From Craterilacuibacter sp. RT1T (GTDB taxonomy: Bacteria > Pseudomonadota > Gammaproteobacteria > Burkholderiales > Chromobacteriaceae): a stretch of DNA of 64,000 nt. A model generated the notes under the pieces. That model was not told the origin of the DNA and searched no databases. It was given only the letters and a program-made list of their open reading frames with translations. Of the stretch, positions 41,966 to 53,414 are shown piece by piece. The position numbers and the translations under genes are program-made. The stretch's first letter is position 1; every line of letters begins with the position of its first letter. The DNA lies in NCBI RefSeq assembly GCF_023502145.1, contig NZ_JAMFLI010000002.1, forward strand, positions 372,001 to 436,000. Reading direction: 5' to 3'.

Positions 41966-43924
41966 ATGAACCCTGTAAGTCGCGTATTGATTGTCAGTCA
42001 CGATGCGGTGCTGGCCCGCGCCATGAGTAAGGGGCTGCAATTGGCCGCCCAGAAACTGGCCAACCCTTTCGGCCTGTGTTTTGCCACGGCAGCCTCGCCA
42101 CAAAATGCGCTGGCGGAGATTGCCGCAGATGGCGAACTGCAGCTGGTATTGGTTGACCGTTATCTGCAAAGCGGCGGCTCATATGGCGATGTGGTGGCAC
42201 TGATTAATGCGATCGGCGAGTTCCGTCCGGAATTGTCGTGCTATGTCTTGCTGGGGGACGAGGATGAAAAGCTGCAGATAGACGAGTTGGCCAGCCATGC
42301 GCTAAGTGGCTATTTCTACCGGGACGAGGCGGATTACCCCGGCTGGTTCCGTATCCTGAGTGCCGAGCTTGCCGAGAAATCGGCGACCCCTTTTTACGAT
42401 GCTTTACGCCGCTATGTCTCCATGGCCAAGGATTCCTGGCATACGCCGGGACACTCCGGTGGCGAGTCCTTGCGCGGCAGTCCATGGGTCGGGGATTTTC
42501 ACGAATTTGTCGGCGAGAACATGTTGCGTGCTGATTTGTCGGTGTCGGTGCCGATGCTGGATTCGCTGATGCACCCCACCGGCGTGATTGCCGAAGCGCA
42601 GGCGCTGGCGGCCAAGGCTTTTGGCGCGCGTGAAACCTATTTCGCCACCAACGGCACCTCGACTTCGAATAAGGTCATCTTTCAGACGCTGCTGGCTCCG
42701 GGTGACAAGCTGCTGCTGGATCGCAACTGTCACAAATCGGTGCATCACGGCGTGATTCTGTCCGGCGCACGGCCGGTTTATCTTGATTCGTCTGTTAACC
42801 GCCAGTACGGCATCTTCGGCCCGGTGCCCAAGGTCACCATTTCTCAAGCAATAGCCGACAATCCGGACGCACGGGTGTTGATCCTGACTTCATGTACCTA
42901 CGATGGCCTGCGTTATGACCTGGCGCCCATCATCGCGGCGGCGCACGCGGCGGGGATCAAGGTGATTATTGATGAAGCCTGGTACGGCCATGCCCGCTTT
43001 CATCCCGCTTTGCGCCCGACCGCGATGGAAGCGGGGGCCGATTACGCGACGCAAAGTACACACAAGGTGCTGTCGGCGTTTTCGCAAGCCAGCATGATTC
43101 ATGTCAACGATCCGGATTTTGATGCCCATCTGTTTCGTGAAAACTTCAATATGCACACCTCGACCAGCCCGCAGTACAACCTGATTGCCAGTCTGGATGT
43201 GGCGCGTAAGCAGGCGCAAATGGAGGGTTACCGCCTGTTGGCGCGTACGTTGAAGCTGGCGGAGGAGTTGCGGCTGAAAATTGATGCAACGGGTGTGTTC
43301 CGGGTGCTGGGGCTGGACGAATTGCTGCCGGAGGAGGTGAAGGGCGATGGTGTCCGGCTGGATCCGACCAAGCTGACCATCGATATCTCGCGCTCGGGTT
43401 ATGGCGCCGAAGAGTTGCAGCGCGAATTATTCGAGCGTTTCAATATTCAGGTTGAAAAGTCGACGTTTAACACGCTGACGCTCTTGCTGACCATAGGCAC
43501 GACCAAGAGCAAGGTGTCGCGCTTGATGGATGCCATGCTGCGTCTGGCGCGCGCGCAAAAACCGCCGCGCCCGCTGGTGCGTCTGCCCGAAATGCCGCGT
43601 TTTACCCGTCTGGCCTGCCTGCCGCGCGATGCGTATTACGAGGCCGGCGAGCGTCTGGCGCTGTTTGATGATGAGGGACGACCGAACAATGCCTTGATCG
43701 GCCGTATCGCTTGCGACCAGATCGTGCCTTACCCGCCGGGTATCCCGGTGCTGGTGCCCGGCCAGCTGATAGACGAAAGCGTGCTGACTTATCTTGCGCG
43801 CCTGATGAAGGCGCAAAAAGGGATAGAAATGCATGGGCTCGCTGATTTACAAGGGGAAATGGCTATCCGGGTGCTGGCAGAAAAAGAGCTTGCCAGGTTG
43901 CACTGCAATATAAATATGTCATGA
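41966..43924 (+). CDS. Orn/Lys/Arg decarboxylase (fold III, PLP)
   Basis: A 652-residue PLP decarboxylase. The N-terminal wing domain (about 1-125) is receiver-like (LIVSHDAVLA, LVLVDRYLQ); the core holds SWHTPGHSGGESLRGSPWVG, FATNGTSTSNK, IDEAWYGH and QSTHKVLSAFSQASMIH with the PLP-binding Lys. It decarboxylates lysine, ornithine or arginine; which one cannot be decided by eye. It is shorter than the E. coli inducible enzymes (over 700 residues). AGGAG precedes the ATG. It is free-standing, with no antiporter gene nearby, so a biosynthetic polyamine role is as likely as acid resistance. argG lies downstream. Confidence 0.85.
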   Translation: MNPVSRVLIVSHDAVLARAMSKGLQLAAQKLANPFGLCFATAASPQNALAEIAADGELQLVLVDRYLQSGGSYGDVVALINAIGEFRPELSCYVLLGDEDEKLQIDELASHALSGYFYRDEADYPGWFRILSAELAEKSATPFYDALRRYVSMAKDSWHTPGHSGGESLRGSPWVGDFHEFVGENMLRADLSVSVPMLDSLMHPTGVIAEAQALAAKAFGARETYFATNGTSTSNKVIFQTLLAPGDKLLLDRNCHKSVHHGVILSGARPVYLDSSVNRQYGIFGPVPKVTISQAIADNPDARVLILTSCTYDGLRYDLAPIIAAAHAAGIKVIIDEAWYGHARFHPALRPTAMEAGADYATQSTHKVLSAFSQASMIHVNDPDFDAHLFRENFNMHTSTSPQYNLIASLDVARKQAQMEGYRLLARTLKLAEELRLKIDATGVFRVLGLDELLPEEVKGDGVRLDPTKLTIDISRSGYGAEELQRELFERFNIQVEKSTFNTLTLLLTIGTTKSKVSRLMDAMLRLARAQKPPRPLVRLPEMPRFTRLACLPRDAYYEAGERLALFDDEGRPNNALIGRIACDQIVPYPPGIPVLVPGQLIDESVLTYLARLMKAQKGIEMHGLADLQGEMAIRVLAEKELARLHCNINMS

Positions 43925-44395
43925 GAGCTTGCCACGACTTGTGAATTGGGATACATATATAACTGTCGCAATTCTATAAAACATGCCAATGCATTGTTTT
44001 GGATTGTTGGTATCCTGACGTAAACAACTTGATATTGCGTATCGCAAAGTGCGTCGTGACCTGCCGCGTGCTGGCACGACTGCCGTTTTTTGGAAGATCT
44101 GATGAAAGAACCATGGCAGTACCTGAAATCCAGTGTCCCTTTATCTGCCGCCGGCCTTGATGCCTGCGAACGGGTCGGGCTACTGCGACGACGAAGCATC
44201 GCGGGCGAACTCTATCGTCCGCTGCCGGGTCAGGGTGCGCCCATGGTATTCGGCAAAAATTCGGCCTGACCTCTTGCGTGACCGGTGAGTTGCCCATGCG
44301 CTGGCCGGGATGCAAGGAATAGCTTCACCCAACCGGGTTTTGTTTGCCTGCCGCATGACGGCGCAAACAGCCAAGATTTCTGAAAGATAAAGACA
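43925..44395 (+). other. Intergenic region before argG with a possible small ORF
   Basis: A 471-bp gap. Its first 100 bp are AT-rich. A possible stem GTCGTG/CACGAC followed by TTTTTT (44053-44091) could end the decarboxylase mRNA. A 55-codon ORF (44102-44269, MKEPWQYLKSS...) follows with GGAAG nine bases upstream; it resembles nothing I know and coding is doubtful. The remaining 126 bp should carry the argG promoter. Confidence 0.4.
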
Positions 44396-45622
44396 ATGAA
44401 CAGCATCAAAAAAGTGGTACTCGCTTACTCCGGCGGTCTGGATACTTCCGTTATCCTGAAGTGGCTGCAGGACACCTATCAGTGTGAAGTCGTCACCTTT
44501 ACCGCCGACATCGGTCAGGGCGAGGAAGTGGAGCCGGCGCGGCAGAAGGCGATCGCGCTGGGGATCAAGCCGGAAAACATCTATATCGATGATTTGCGCG
44601 AAGAATTCGTCCGCGATTTTGTCTTCCCGATGTTCCGCGCCAATACCGTCTATGAGGGCGAGTATCTGCTGGGCACCTCGATTGCCCGTCCGCTGATCGC
44701 CAAGCGCCAGATCGAAATTGCGCGTGCAGTGGGGGCCGATTCGGTCAGCCATGGCGCCACCGGCAAGGGCAATGATCAGGTGCGTTTCGAGCTGGGCTAT
44801 TACGCGCTGCAGCCCAATATCCATGTGATCGCACCATGGCGCGAATGGGATCTGCTCTCGCGTGAAAAACTGCTGGCCTATGCCGAAACCCACGGCATCG
44901 ATATCAGCAAGCGCAAGAGCGGCGCCAGTCCTTACTCGATGGATGCCAACCTGCTGCATATCTCCTACGAAGGTCTGGCGCTGGAAAACCCGGCGGCCGA
45001 GCCGGAAGAAGAGATGTGGCTGTGGTCCAATTCGCCGGAAAGCGCTCCGGATCAGGCCGAATATCTGGAGCTTGAATACCAGAACGGCGATATCGTCGCG
45101 ATTAACGGTGTTGCCATGAGCCCGGCCCAAGTGCTGACCCAGCTTAACCAGATCGGCGGCAAGCACGGTATCGGCCGTCTGGACATTGTCGAAAACCGTT
45201 ATGTCGGCATGAAGTCGCGCGGCTGCTACGAAACGCCGGGCGGCACCATCATGCTCAAGGCGCACCGCGCCATCGAATCGATCACGCTGGACCGTGAAGT
45301 GGCGCATCTGAAGGATGAGTTGATGCCCAAGTACGCCAAGCTGATTTACACCGGCTACTGGTGGAGTCCGGAGCGCGCCATGATGCAAACCATGATCGAT
45401 GCCTCGCAAGCGACGGTAAACGGCTGGGTGCGCCTGAAGCTGTACAAGGGTAATGTGATGGTGGTTGGGCGCGAGTCCAAGACCGACTCCCTGTTCGACC
45501 CGAATATCGCGACTTTTGATGAGGACGGCGGCGCTTACAATCACGCCGATGCAGCCGGTTTCATTCGTCTGAATGCACTGCGGATGCGTATCGCGGCTAA
45601 CGCCAAACTCAAGCGCGGCTAA
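44396..45622 (+). CDS. argG: Argininosuccinate synthase
   Basis: A 408-residue ATP-dependent ligase joining citrulline and aspartate, the penultimate step of arginine synthesis. [11 protein letters not shown] (PP-loop) at the N terminus, [24 protein letters not shown] (signature), and [14 protein letters not shown] are typical. Length and start ([16 protein letters not shown]) are normal. It is followed by a strong bidirectional terminator and the convergent fbp gene. Confidence 0.96.
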   Translation: MNSIKKVVLAYSGGLDTSVILKWLQDTYQCEVVTFTADIGQGEEVEPARQKAIALGIKPENIYIDDLREEFVRDFVFPMFRANTVYEGEYLLGTSIARPLIAKRQIEIARAVGADSVSHGATGKGNDQVRFELGYYALQPNIHVIAPWREWDLLSREKLLAYAETHGIDISKRKSGASPYSMDANLLHISYEGLALENPAAEPEEEMWLWSNSPESAPDQAEYLELEYQNGDIVAINGVAMSPAQVLTQLNQIGGKHGIGRLDIVENRYVGMKSRGCYETPGGTIMLKAHRAIESITLDREVAHLKDELMPKYAKLIYTGYWWSPERAMMQTMIDASQATVNGWVRLKLYKGNVMVVGRESKTDSLFDPNIATFDEDGGAYNHADAAGFIRLNALRMRIAANAKLKRG

Positions 45623-45641
45623 GCTTGAGCGCTGAAACAAT

Positions 45642-45676
45642 AAAGCCCCGTACGCTGTCAGGCGTACGGGGCTTTT
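45642..45676. terminator. Bidirectional terminator between argG and fbp
   Basis: A perfect 14-bp stem (AAAGCCCCGTACGC and complement) with a six-base loop, TTTT on the argG side and TTTA on the fbp side. Confidence 0.92.
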
Positions 45677-45688
45677 GTCTGGGCGGGC

Positions 45689-46690
45689 TTAGTTGTGATA
45701 CGCGGTCACGCGTTCGACTTCTTCTTTCGAACCCAGGAAGACCGCGACGCGTTCATGCAGGGCGGCCGGCTGGATGTCCAGAATGCGCTGATGGCCGTTG
45801 GTGGCCATGCCGCCGGCCTGCTCGACGATAAAGGCCATCGGGTTGCCTTCGTACATCAGGCGCAGCTTGCCCGGCTTGGCCGGATCGCGTGCATCTTTCG
45901 GATACATAAACACGCCGCCGCGCACCAGAATGCGGTGCACTTCGGCCACCATGGACGCAACCCAGCGCATATTGTAATCCTTGGCCAAGGGGCCGGTCTT
46001 GCCCGCCAAGAGTTCGCCCACATAGCGCTGCACCGGCGCTTCCCAGTGGCGCATATTCGACATATTGATGGCGAACTCGCCGGTTGCCTGCGGGATTTTC
46101 ATCTCGGAATGGGTCAGTACGAAGCTGCCGTTCTCCCGATCCAGAGTGAAGCCGTAGACGCCGTTGCCAAAGGTCAGCACCAGCATGGTCTGCGGGCCGT
46201 AGACGGTGTAGCCGGCGGCAACCTGACGCGTGCCCGGCTGCAGGAAATCGGCCTCGGTCGGGTGGCCGCTGACCGACTCATCGCATTCGAGCACCGAAAA
46301 AATGGTGCCAACCGAAATATTGACGTCGATATTGGATGAGCCATCCAGCGGATCAAACAGCATCAGGTAGCGTCCGCGCGGCAGGCCGTCCGGAATCGAG
46401 TACGGCAGCTCCATCTCTTCGGAGGCCATCGCCGCCAGATTGCCGCCCCATTCATTGGCTTCCAGCAATACATCATTGGCGATCACATCCAGCTTTTTCT
46501 GCGCCTCGCCCTGCACATTGCCGGTGCCGGCTTCGCCCAGAATGCCGGCCAGTTCGCCCTTGCCCACCGAGTGCGAGATTGCCTTGCAGGCACGGGCGAC
46601 GGTTTCTATCAGGTGGCGCAGATCCGGCGGCAGAGTGCCGGCCTTGCGTTGTTGTTCGATCAGGAAGCGGGAAAGGGAGGTGCGGCTCAT
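45689..46690 (-). CDS. fbp: Class I fructose-1,6-bisphosphatase
   Basis: A 333-residue FBPase of gluconeogenesis. [20 protein letters not shown] holds the metal-binding Asp residues, with SEEME upstream (Glu ligands) and [15 protein letters not shown] near the C terminus. The N terminus [15 protein letters not shown] is typical of betaproteobacterial enzymes. Together with fumC and the aconitases it belongs to central carbon metabolism, though no operon is formed. Confidence 0.94.
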   Translation of the reverse strand: MSRTSLSRFLIEQQRKAGTLPPDLRHLIETVARACKAISHSVGKGELAGILGEAGTGNVQGEAQKKLDVIANDVLLEANEWGGNLAAMASEEMELPYSIPDGLPRGRYLMLFDPLDGSSNIDVNISVGTIFSVLECDESVSGHPTEADFLQPGTRQVAAGYTVYGPQTMLVLTFGNGVYGFTLDRENGSFVLTHSEMKIPQATGEFAINMSNMRHWEAPVQRYVGELLAGKTGPLAKDYNMRWVASMVAEVHRILVRGGVFMYPKDARDPAKPGKLRLMYEGNPMAFIVEQAGGMATNGHQRILDIQPAALHERVAVFLGSKEEVERVTAYHN

Positions 46691-46768
46691 GAAAACCTCG
46701 GGTGTTTTAACGATGACAGGTTGGCTTTGCGCGGAATTATACCCGTGCGGGATGATGGCTGTCTTGCA

Positions 46769-46799
46769 GTGCCGCGCGCCGGGTGTCCGGGCGCGGCAC
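46769..46799. repeat. Inverted repeat after acnA
   Basis: GTGCCGCGC and GCGCGGCAC flank a 13-base loop, six bases past the acnA stop. No T-run follows on either strand, so it may protect the mRNA 3' end rather than terminate. Confidence 0.4.
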
Positions 46800-46804
46800 C
46801 TGCT

Positions 46805-49621
46805 TTAGTTGCTCAGCAAGCCTCTAAGCACAAAGGGCAGAATGCCGCCTGCGCGGTAGTAATCCACTTCAATCGGCGTGTCGATGCGGCAGCGTAACGG
46901 AATTTGGACACTGCTGCCGTCTGGCCGGGTCATGCTCAGGCTGAGTAGCTGCTGCGGCGCAAGGCCTTGGGCAATGCCCTCGATGGTAAAGATTTCGTTC
47001 CCCTGTATGCCCAGGCTTTGCCAGCTATCGCTGCCCATGAACTGTAAAGGCAGCACGCCCATGCCGACCAGGTTGCTGCGGTGTATGCGCTCGAAGCTGC
47101 GGGCGATGACGGCGCGTATCCCCAGAAGCTGGCTGCCCTTGGCCGCCCAGTCGCGGCTGGAGCCGGTGCCGTATTCTTCGCCGGCAAACACCAAGGTCGC
47201 GATGCCGCGTTGTTGCCAGACCATGGCCGCCTGGTAGACGCTGGTTTGCACGCCATCGAGCAAGGTGTAGCCACCCTCGATCCGGCTGCCGTCGTCTTTA
47301 GCCGGCAGCATCATGTTTTTGATGCGTACATTGGCGAAAGTGCCGCGCAACATCACTTCATGATTGCCGCGCCGGCTGCCGTAGCTATTGAAGTCGGCAC
47401 GCTTAAGCCCCAGAGACGACAAGTACTGTCCGGCGGGCGTGTTCTCGCCGAAAGAACCGGCCGGCGAGATATGGTCGGTGGTGACCGAGTCGCCCAACAG
47501 CAGCAGGGCGCGGGCGCCCCGAATGTCGGTTACGGGTTTTTCCTGCATGGAAAAACCGTCGAAAAAAGGCGGGCGGGCAATATAGCTGCTGCTAGGCCAG
47601 GGGTAGGTTTCGCCTTGTGGCGCGCTGATTTCATTCCATAAATCGTGGTCGCGGGTAAAGTCGGCATATAGCCGGCGGAAGGTGGCCGGATCAAAGGCCG
47701 TGGCCATCAGCGCAGCGATTTCGCTGGAGCCCGGCCAGATATCCCTGAGGTGAACCGGCTGGCCGTCCTTGCCTGTGCCCAGAGGGTCGCGCGTGAGGTC
47801 GATATCGATGCGCCCGGCGATGGCGAAGGCGACCACCAGCGGCGGCGAGGCCAGATAGTTGGCGCGCAAGTTGGGGTGGATTCGTGCTTCGAAGTTGCGG
47901 TTGCCGGACAGTACCGCCGCGCATACCAGATCATGCCGGGTAATGGTGTTGTTGAGCTCGGGAGCAAGGTCCCCGGCATTGCCTATGCAGGTGGTGCAGC
48001 CATAGGCCGCCAGCGCAAAGCCCAGTTTGGCTAGCGGAGCCAGCAGGCCGGCTGCTTCCAGATAGGCGGTCACCACGCGCGAGCCGGGGGCCAGGCTGGT
48101 CTTGATGCGCGGGTTGACCTGCAGGCCCTTGGCCACCGCTTTTTGCGCCAACAGCCCGGCGGCCAGCATAACCCCGGGGTTGGAGGTATTGGTGCAGCTG
48201 GTAATGGCGGCAATCAGGATGTCGCCATGCCCCAGATCGCCTGATCCGTTTGCGTAAGGGGTGTGGTCCGGAGTCGGACGGTTGTCGACCATTTCCACGA
48301 CATCGCGTGCCAGGCTTTTGTCTTGCAGGCGCTGACTGCTGTCGGCACTTTGTCCGCTTCCCTGATGTGACAGCGGGTAGCGTTTGGCAAGATCGGCCGG
48401 CGCTTTGTTAAAGCCGTTTTCCGCTGCCGGCATGGAAAACAAGCGGGTGAAATTGTCTTTCATCGCCTCAAGGCCGATACGGTCTTGCGGGCGTTTGGGG
48501 CCGGCAAGGCTGGGGGTGATGCTTGCCAGATCCAGTCGCAGGGTGCGGCTGTAGGCAATATCGCCGGGCTTGGGCATGCCGAATAGCCCTTGTGCCTTGA
48601 AGTAGCCGGCGAAAGCCAGAATGTCGGCCTCGCTGCGGCCGGTGCCGCGCATATAGGCCAGCGTATTGTCGTCTACCGGAAAGAAGCCCATGGTGGCGCC
48701 GTACTCTGGCGCCATATTGGCGATGGTGGCGCGATCGGCAACCGACAAGCTGGCGCTGCCCGCGCCAAAAAACTCGACAAAGCAGCCGACGACTTTTTCA
48801 CTACGCAGCATCTGGGTCAGGGTGAGCACCAGATCGGTGGCGCTTATGCCTTCGGCTAACTGCCCATCCAGCTCGACGCCGACCACGTCGGGTGTCAGTA
48901 AATAGACCGGCTGTCCCAGCATGGCCGCTTCGGCTTCTATTCCGCCCACCCCCCAGCCGACGACACCGACGCCGTTAATCATGGTGGTATGGCTATCTGT
49001 GCCGACCAAGGTGTCGGGAAAGACCACGCCATCCTGCTCGCGCAAGCCGTGAAACAGATACTCTAGATTAAGCTGATGCACGATGCCTATGCCCGGCGGC
49101 ACGACCTGGAAGGTATCGAAGGCCTGCATGCCCCATTTCATAAACTGGTAGCGCTCGCGGTTGCGGGCAAACTCGTGCTCCATATTGTGTCTGAGCGCCT
49201 GGGGGCTGGCGAACTCGTCCACCATCACCGAATGGTCCACCACCAGATCGACCGGCACCAAGGGCTCAATGCGCTTGGGATCAAGCTTCATGTCACTGGC
49301 GACGCTACGCATGGCGGCCAGATCTGCCAAGAGTGGCACACCGGTAAAGTCCTGCAAAATAACGCGCGCCACGGTAAACGGAATCTCGCCGTGGCGCTCG
49401 GCCCTGGGTTGCCAGTTGGCCAGCGCCCTGACATGTTCCGGTGTGACTTTCAAGCCGTCGCAGTGGCGCAGCACCGACTCCAGTACGATGCGGATGGAAA
49501 CCGGCAGGGTAGACACCGGCCCGATGCCGGTCGCCTCCAGCGAGGGCAGGCTGAAATAGTCAAGCACACGCCCGTCACTCAGGGCTAGGGTGTGGCGGGT
49601 CGCGGCGTAAGGGTGGCGCAT
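46805..49621 (-). CDS. acnA: Aconitate hydratase A
   Basis: A 938-residue aconitase of the AcnA/IRP group, isomerising citrate and isocitrate with a 4Fe-4S cluster. [25 protein letters not shown] (shown in part), [11 protein letters not shown] and YGCTTCIGN (cluster Cys), and [16 protein letters not shown] are diagnostic. It is longer than E. coli AcnA (about 890), with an extra Ser/Gln-rich stretch near residues 405-455 before the first cluster Cys. AcnD (methylcitrate) is the alternative but no prp genes are nearby. A LysR gene lies upstream on the same strand. Confidence 0.88.
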   Translation of the reverse strand: MRHPYAATRHTLALSDGRVLDYFSLPSLEATGIGPVSTLPVSIRIVLESVLRHCDGLKVTPEHVRALANWQPRAERHGEIPFTVARVILQDFTGVPLLADLAAMRSVASDMKLDPKRIEPLVPVDLVVDHSVMVDEFASPQALRHNMEHEFARNRERYQFMKWGMQAFDTFQVVPPGIGIVHQLNLEYLFHGLREQDGVVFPDTLVGTDSHTTMINGVGVVGWGVGGIEAEAAMLGQPVYLLTPDVVGVELDGQLAEGISATDLVLTLTQMLRSEKVVGCFVEFFGAGSASLSVADRATIANMAPEYGATMGFFPVDDNTLAYMRGTGRSEADILAFAGYFKAQGLFGMPKPGDIAYSRTLRLDLASITPSLAGPKRPQDRIGLEAMKDNFTRLFSMPAAENGFNKAPADLAKRYPLSHQGSGQSADSSQRLQDKSLARDVVEMVDNRPTPDHTPYANGSGDLGHGDILIAAITSCTNTSNPGVMLAAGLLAQKAVAKGLQVNPRIKTSLAPGSRVVTAYLEAAGLLAPLAKLGFALAAYGCTTCIGNAGDLAPELNNTITRHDLVCAAVLSGNRNFEARIHPNLRANYLASPPLVVAFAIAGRIDIDLTRDPLGTGKDGQPVHLRDIWPGSSEIAALMATAFDPATFRRLYADFTRDHDLWNEISAPQGETYPWPSSSYIARPPFFDGFSMQEKPVTDIRGARALLLLGDSVTTDHISPAGSFGENTPAGQYLSSLGLKRADFNSYGSRRGNHEVMLRGTFANVRIKNMMLPAKDDGSRIEGGYTLLDGVQTSVYQAAMVWQQRGIATLVFAGEEYGTGSSRDWAAKGSQLLGIRAVIARSFERIHRSNLVGMGVLPLQFMGSDSWQSLGIQGNEIFTIEGIAQGLAPQQLLSLSMTRPDGSSVQIPLRCRIDTPIEVDYYRAGGILPFVLRGLLSN

Positions 49622-49696
49622 GGCAGGCTCCTGGGGCGGGTGATCTGAACGCTATGGCTCAAGTCTAGAGCGCCGATGCCCATGCTGCGCCAAAGA

Positions 49697-50587
49697 TCAG
49701 GGGCTTGGCGCTTGCGCCTCCTGCTCCAGCCACTGGCAGAAGGCGTTGATGGCCATGTCGCTGATGGCGGCGCGCGGGGCGACCCAGCAGTAGCCGCGTA
49801 CCGGTACGGCTGGGCCTTTAAGCGGGGCAATCAGCGTGCCTTGCGCAATGAGTCGCTCGGCCATCGGTCGCGGCCCAAGCACAATGCCTAATCCTTCGGC
49901 GGCGGCTTGCAAGGCGAAGGAGAAGCGGTCGAAGTGCAAGGTATGCGCCGCTTTAAGCTCGGGCACACCGGCGAGCGTGAGCCAGCGCTGCCATGCGGTC
50001 GGTCGGGTGTCGGCATACAACAGGGTGTGGCGCGCCAGATCGGCCGGGCTGTGTATGGCATGCTTGCCCAGCAGTTCGGGGTGGCACAGCGGTAACTCCC
50101 ACTCGTCCAGGAAAGGCTTGGCAATATGGCCGGGCCAGTCGCCGGGGCCGCGGCGGATGGCGATATCGAACGGGGTATCCAGCCGGCTGATGTCGCGGTC
50201 AGAGTTCACCAGATGCAGTTCGATATCGGGGCAGGCGGCACGAAAGCGCTTGAGTCTGGGGAGTAGCCAGTACATGGCAAAAGTCGGCGTGGCGTTAATG
50301 GTCAGGCGGCGCAAGCGGTCGGCCTGCATCAGTTGGCTGGTCGCGTTGGCGATCAGGTCCAGGCCGTCCTGTACCTGAATCAGGTAGCGCCAGCCGGCAT
50401 CGCTTAGGCGCACCCGGCCGCCGCTGCGCGTAAATAGCGCGACGCCCAGCCAGGCTTCCAGTTGCTTGATCTGCTTGCTCACAGCACCGTGCGTGACAAA
50501 CAACTCTTCGGCAGCGGCAGAAAAGCTCTCCAGCCTTGCTGCCGCCTCGAAAATACGCAGTGCGTTCAAAGGCGGGTAGGTATTCAT
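49697..50587 (-). CDS. LysR-type regulator, GcvA-like
   Basis: A 296-residue LysR regulator with an N-terminal winged helix (LNALRIFEAAARLESFSAAA, VTHGAVSKQIKQLE) and a ligand-binding domain containing DIAIRRGPGDWPG, as in GcvA-type proteins. It lies between acnA and acnB: co-directional with acnA (75 bp upstream) and divergent from acnB. CTCACA (50601-50606) and TGTGAG (50635-50640) in the divergent spacer form a candidate operator. Control of one or both aconitase genes is inferred from position. Confidence 0.87.
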   Translation of the reverse strand: MNTYPPLNALRIFEAAARLESFSAAAEELFVTHGAVSKQIKQLEAWLGVALFTRSGGRVRLSDAGWRYLIQVQDGLDLIANATSQLMQADRLRRLTINATPTFAMYWLLPRLKRFRAACPDIELHLVNSDRDISRLDTPFDIAIRRGPGDWPGHIAKPFLDEWELPLCHPELLGKHAIHSPADLARHTLLYADTRPTAWQRWLTLAGVPELKAAHTLHFDRFSFALQAAAEGLGIVLGPRPMAERLIAQGTLIAPLKGPAVPVRGYCWVAPRAAISDMAINAFCQWLEQEAQAPSP

Positions 50588-50759
50588 GTTGTGATTTTAT
50601 CTCACAAACAGTGTGGCGAATAATCCTTTGTATCTGTGAGGCATAGCGCGTACGCTAACGCCATCTCGGTGTAATGGGTTTTGCCCGTGCGCCGGAGGCT
50701 GGACGCCCCGTGTGCCAGCATTATCTGCAAATTACAATCAAGCAAAAAGGTCAGAAGCC

Positions 50760-53351
50760 ATGCTCGTAGCCTACCGTCAGCACGTTGCCGAGCGCGCCGC
50801 GCTGGGTATTCCGCCCCTCGCACTTTCCGCCTCCCAGGTTGAAGAACTGGTCGAGCTGCTGAAAGCCCCGCCTGCAGGCGAAGAAGATTTTCTGGTTGAA
50901 CTGATTACCCATCGTGTACCGCCTGGTGTGGATGATGCGGCCAAGGTCAAGGCCTCCTTCCTCGCCGCCGTCGCCGAAGGGTCGGTCGTATCGCCTTTGC
51001 TGTCGCGCGCGATGGCAACCGAACTGCTGGGCACCATGCTTGGCGGCTATAACGTCAAGCCTTTGATTGACCTGCTGGACGATGAGGCCGTGGCCGAAGT
51101 TGCGGCAGCCGGTCTGAAGAAAACCCTGCTGGTGTTCGATTATTTCCACGACGTGAAGGTCAAGGCCGACGCCGGCAATGCCTACGCCAAGGCTGTGCTG
51201 CAAAGCTGGGCCGACGCCGAGTGGTTCACTTCGCGCCCTGAAGTCGCACAAAAAATCACGGTAACCGTATTCAAGGTGCCGGGCGAAACCAATACCGACG
51301 ACTTGTCGCCGGCACCGGACGCGACCACCCGTCCCGACATCCCGATGCACTATCTGGCGATGCTGAAAAATACCCGTCCGGACGCGGCGTTCAAGCCGGA
51401 AGAAGACGGCAAGCGCGGTCCGATGCAGTTTATCGAAGACCTGAAGCAAAAAGGCCATCTGGTTGCTTATGTGGGCGACGTGGTCGGCACCGGTTCTTCG
51501 CGCAAATCCGCCACCAACTCGGTGGTGTGGGCGACGGGCCAGGACATTCCGTTTGTACCGAACAAGCGCTTCGGCGGCGTGACGCTGGGCGGGAAAATTG
51601 CCCCTATCTTCTTTAATACTCAGGAAGACTCCGGCTCGCTGCCGATTGAAGTTGACGTTTCCAAGCTGGAAATGGGCGATGTAATCGATATCTACCCGTA
51701 CGACGGCAAGATCGAGAAAGACGGCGCGCTCATCGCCGAATTCGCGCTCAAGAGCCAGGTCTTGCTGGATGAAGTGCGTGCCGGCGGCCGTATTAACCTG
51801 ATTATCGGCCGCGGCCTGACCGCCAAAGCGCGTGAAGCGCTGGGTCTGCCGGTATCGACTGAGTTCCGCCTGCCGAAAGATCCGGCCGGTTCGAACAAGG
51901 GCTTTAGCCTGGCACAGAAGATGGTGGGTCGTGCTTGCGGTCTGGCCGAAGGGCAGGGCGTGCGCCCGGGCACCTACTGCGAGCCCAAGATGACGACCGT
52001 CGGCTCGCAAGACACCACCGGCCCGATGACCCGTGACGAGCTGAAGGACCTGGCTTGCCTGGGCTTCTCTGCCGATCTGGTGATGCAGTCTTTCTGCCAT
52101 ACCGCAGCGTATCCAAAGCCGGTCGATGTGCGCATGCATAAAGAGCTGCCAGCCTTTATCAGCACCCGTGGCGGCGTATCGCTGCGTCCGGGCGATGGCG
52201 TGATTCACTCTTGGCTCAACCGTCTGCTGTTGCCGGACACCGTCGGCACCGGTGGCGACAGCCACACCCGCTTCCCGATCGGTATTTCCTTCCCGGCCGG
52301 CTCCGGTCTGGTCGCCTTTGCTGCCGCGACCGGCGTGATGCCGCTGGATATGCCGGAATCGGTACTGGTACGCTTCAAGGGCGAGTTGCAGCCTGGCGTG
52401 ACCTTGCGTGATCTGGTTGGTGCGATCCCGCTGTACGCGATCAAGCAAGGCTTGTTGACGGTCGCCAAAGCCGGCAAGAAGAATGTGTTCTCCGGCCGTA
52501 TCCTCGAAATCGAAGGCCTGCCTAATCTGAAGGTCGAGCAGGCGTTCGAGTTGTCCGACGCCGCTGCCGAGCGTTCGGCCGCTGCTTGCGCCATTGCACT
52601 GGACAAGGCACCGATCGCCGAGTACATGCAGTCCAATATCACGCTGATGAAGTGGATGATCGCCGAAGGCTATCAGGATGCGCGCACGCTGGAGCGCCGT
52701 ATTCAGGCGATGGAAGAGTGGGTGGCCAATGGCGAACTCCTGAAGCGTGACGAGGATGCCGAGTACGCCGCCGTGATCGAAATCGATCTGGCCGATATCA
52801 AAGAGCCTATCGTGGCTTGCCCGAACGATCCGGACGATGTGAAGTTTATGTCCGAAGTGGCCGGCACCCAGATCGATGAGGTATTTATCGGTTCGTGCAT
52901 GACCAATATCGGCCACTTCCGCGCCGCTTCCAAGCTGCTGGAAGGCAAGCAGGATATCCCGGTAAAACTGTGGGTCGCCCCGCCGACCAAGATGGATGCC
53001 AAGCAGTTGACCGAAGAAGGCCACTACGGCGTACTGGGTCGTGCCGGCGCACGCATGGAAATGCCGGGCTGTTCCTTGTGCATGGGTAACCAGGCGCAGG
53101 TACGCGAGGGCGCGACCGTGATGTCCACTTCGACCCGCAACTTCCCGAACCGTCTGGGCAAAAACACCAATGTTTTCCTGGGCTCGGCCGAACTGGCTGC
53201 GGTATGCTCCAAGCTGGGCAAGATTCCGACGGTGGAAGAGTATCTGTCCAATGTCGGTATCTTGAACGCCAGCAGCGCCGAGGTGTACAAGTATCTGAAC
53301 TTCAACCAGATCAAGGATTATCAGGATGTCGCCGATGGCGTATCGGCCTGA
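50760..53351 (+). CDS. acnB: Aconitate hydratase B
   Basis: An 863-residue AcnB, the main TCA-cycle aconitase and, in E. coli, an iron-dependent mRNA-binding protein. The N-terminal HEAT-like domain starts [20 protein letters not shown]; the swivel domain follows (unlike AcnA, where it is C-terminal); cluster Cys lie in [13 protein letters not shown] and [11 protein letters not shown]. The start at 50760 has AAGG upstream; 50712 is an artefact of a longer frame. Expressed divergently from a LysR gene. Confidence 0.96.
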   Translation: MLVAYRQHVAERAALGIPPLALSASQVEELVELLKAPPAGEEDFLVELITHRVPPGVDDAAKVKASFLAAVAEGSVVSPLLSRAMATELLGTMLGGYNVKPLIDLLDDEAVAEVAAAGLKKTLLVFDYFHDVKVKADAGNAYAKAVLQSWADAEWFTSRPEVAQKITVTVFKVPGETNTDDLSPAPDATTRPDIPMHYLAMLKNTRPDAAFKPEEDGKRGPMQFIEDLKQKGHLVAYVGDVVGTGSSRKSATNSVVWATGQDIPFVPNKRFGGVTLGGKIAPIFFNTQEDSGSLPIEVDVSKLEMGDVIDIYPYDGKIEKDGALIAEFALKSQVLLDEVRAGGRINLIIGRGLTAKAREALGLPVSTEFRLPKDPAGSNKGFSLAQKMVGRACGLAEGQGVRPGTYCEPKMTTVGSQDTTGPMTRDELKDLACLGFSADLVMQSFCHTAAYPKPVDVRMHKELPAFISTRGGVSLRPGDGVIHSWLNRLLLPDTVGTGGDSHTRFPIGISFPAGSGLVAFAAATGVMPLDMPESVLVRFKGELQPGVTLRDLVGAIPLYAIKQGLLTVAKAGKKNVFSGRILEIEGLPNLKVEQAFELSDAAAERSAAACAIALDKAPIAEYMQSNITLMKWMIAEGYQDARTLERRIQAMEEWVANGELLKRDEDAEYAAVIEIDLADIKEPIVACPNDPDDVKFMSEVAGTQIDEVFIGSCMTNIGHFRAASKLLEGKQDIPVKLWVAPPTKMDAKQLTEEGHYGVLGRAGARMEMPGCSLCMGNQAQVREGATVMSTSTRNFPNRLGKNTNVFLGSAELAAVCSKLGKIPTVEEYLSNVGILNASSAEVYKYLNFNQIKDYQDVADGVSA

Positions 53352-53374
53352 GTCTTGAAACTGGAAAACTGACG

Positions 53375-53401
53375 GCGGCCCCTTGCGAGGGGCCGTTTTT
53401 T
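53375..53401 (+). terminator. Intrinsic terminator of acnB
   Basis: CGGCCCC, loop TTGCGA, GGGGCCG and six T, 24 bp after the acnB stop. Confidence 0.92.
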
Positions 53402-53414
53402 ACTGGAGCACGTG

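Noticed and set aside
44102-44269. 55-codon ORF before argG
   Set aside because: Has a fair ribosome site but no family resemblance; mentioned in the intergenic entry and not called as a gene.
50751-53024. 757-codon ORF antisense to acnB
   Set aside because: Long antisense frames are common opposite GC-rich genes; it is His/Arg/Gln-rich and has no domain, while acnB is certain.
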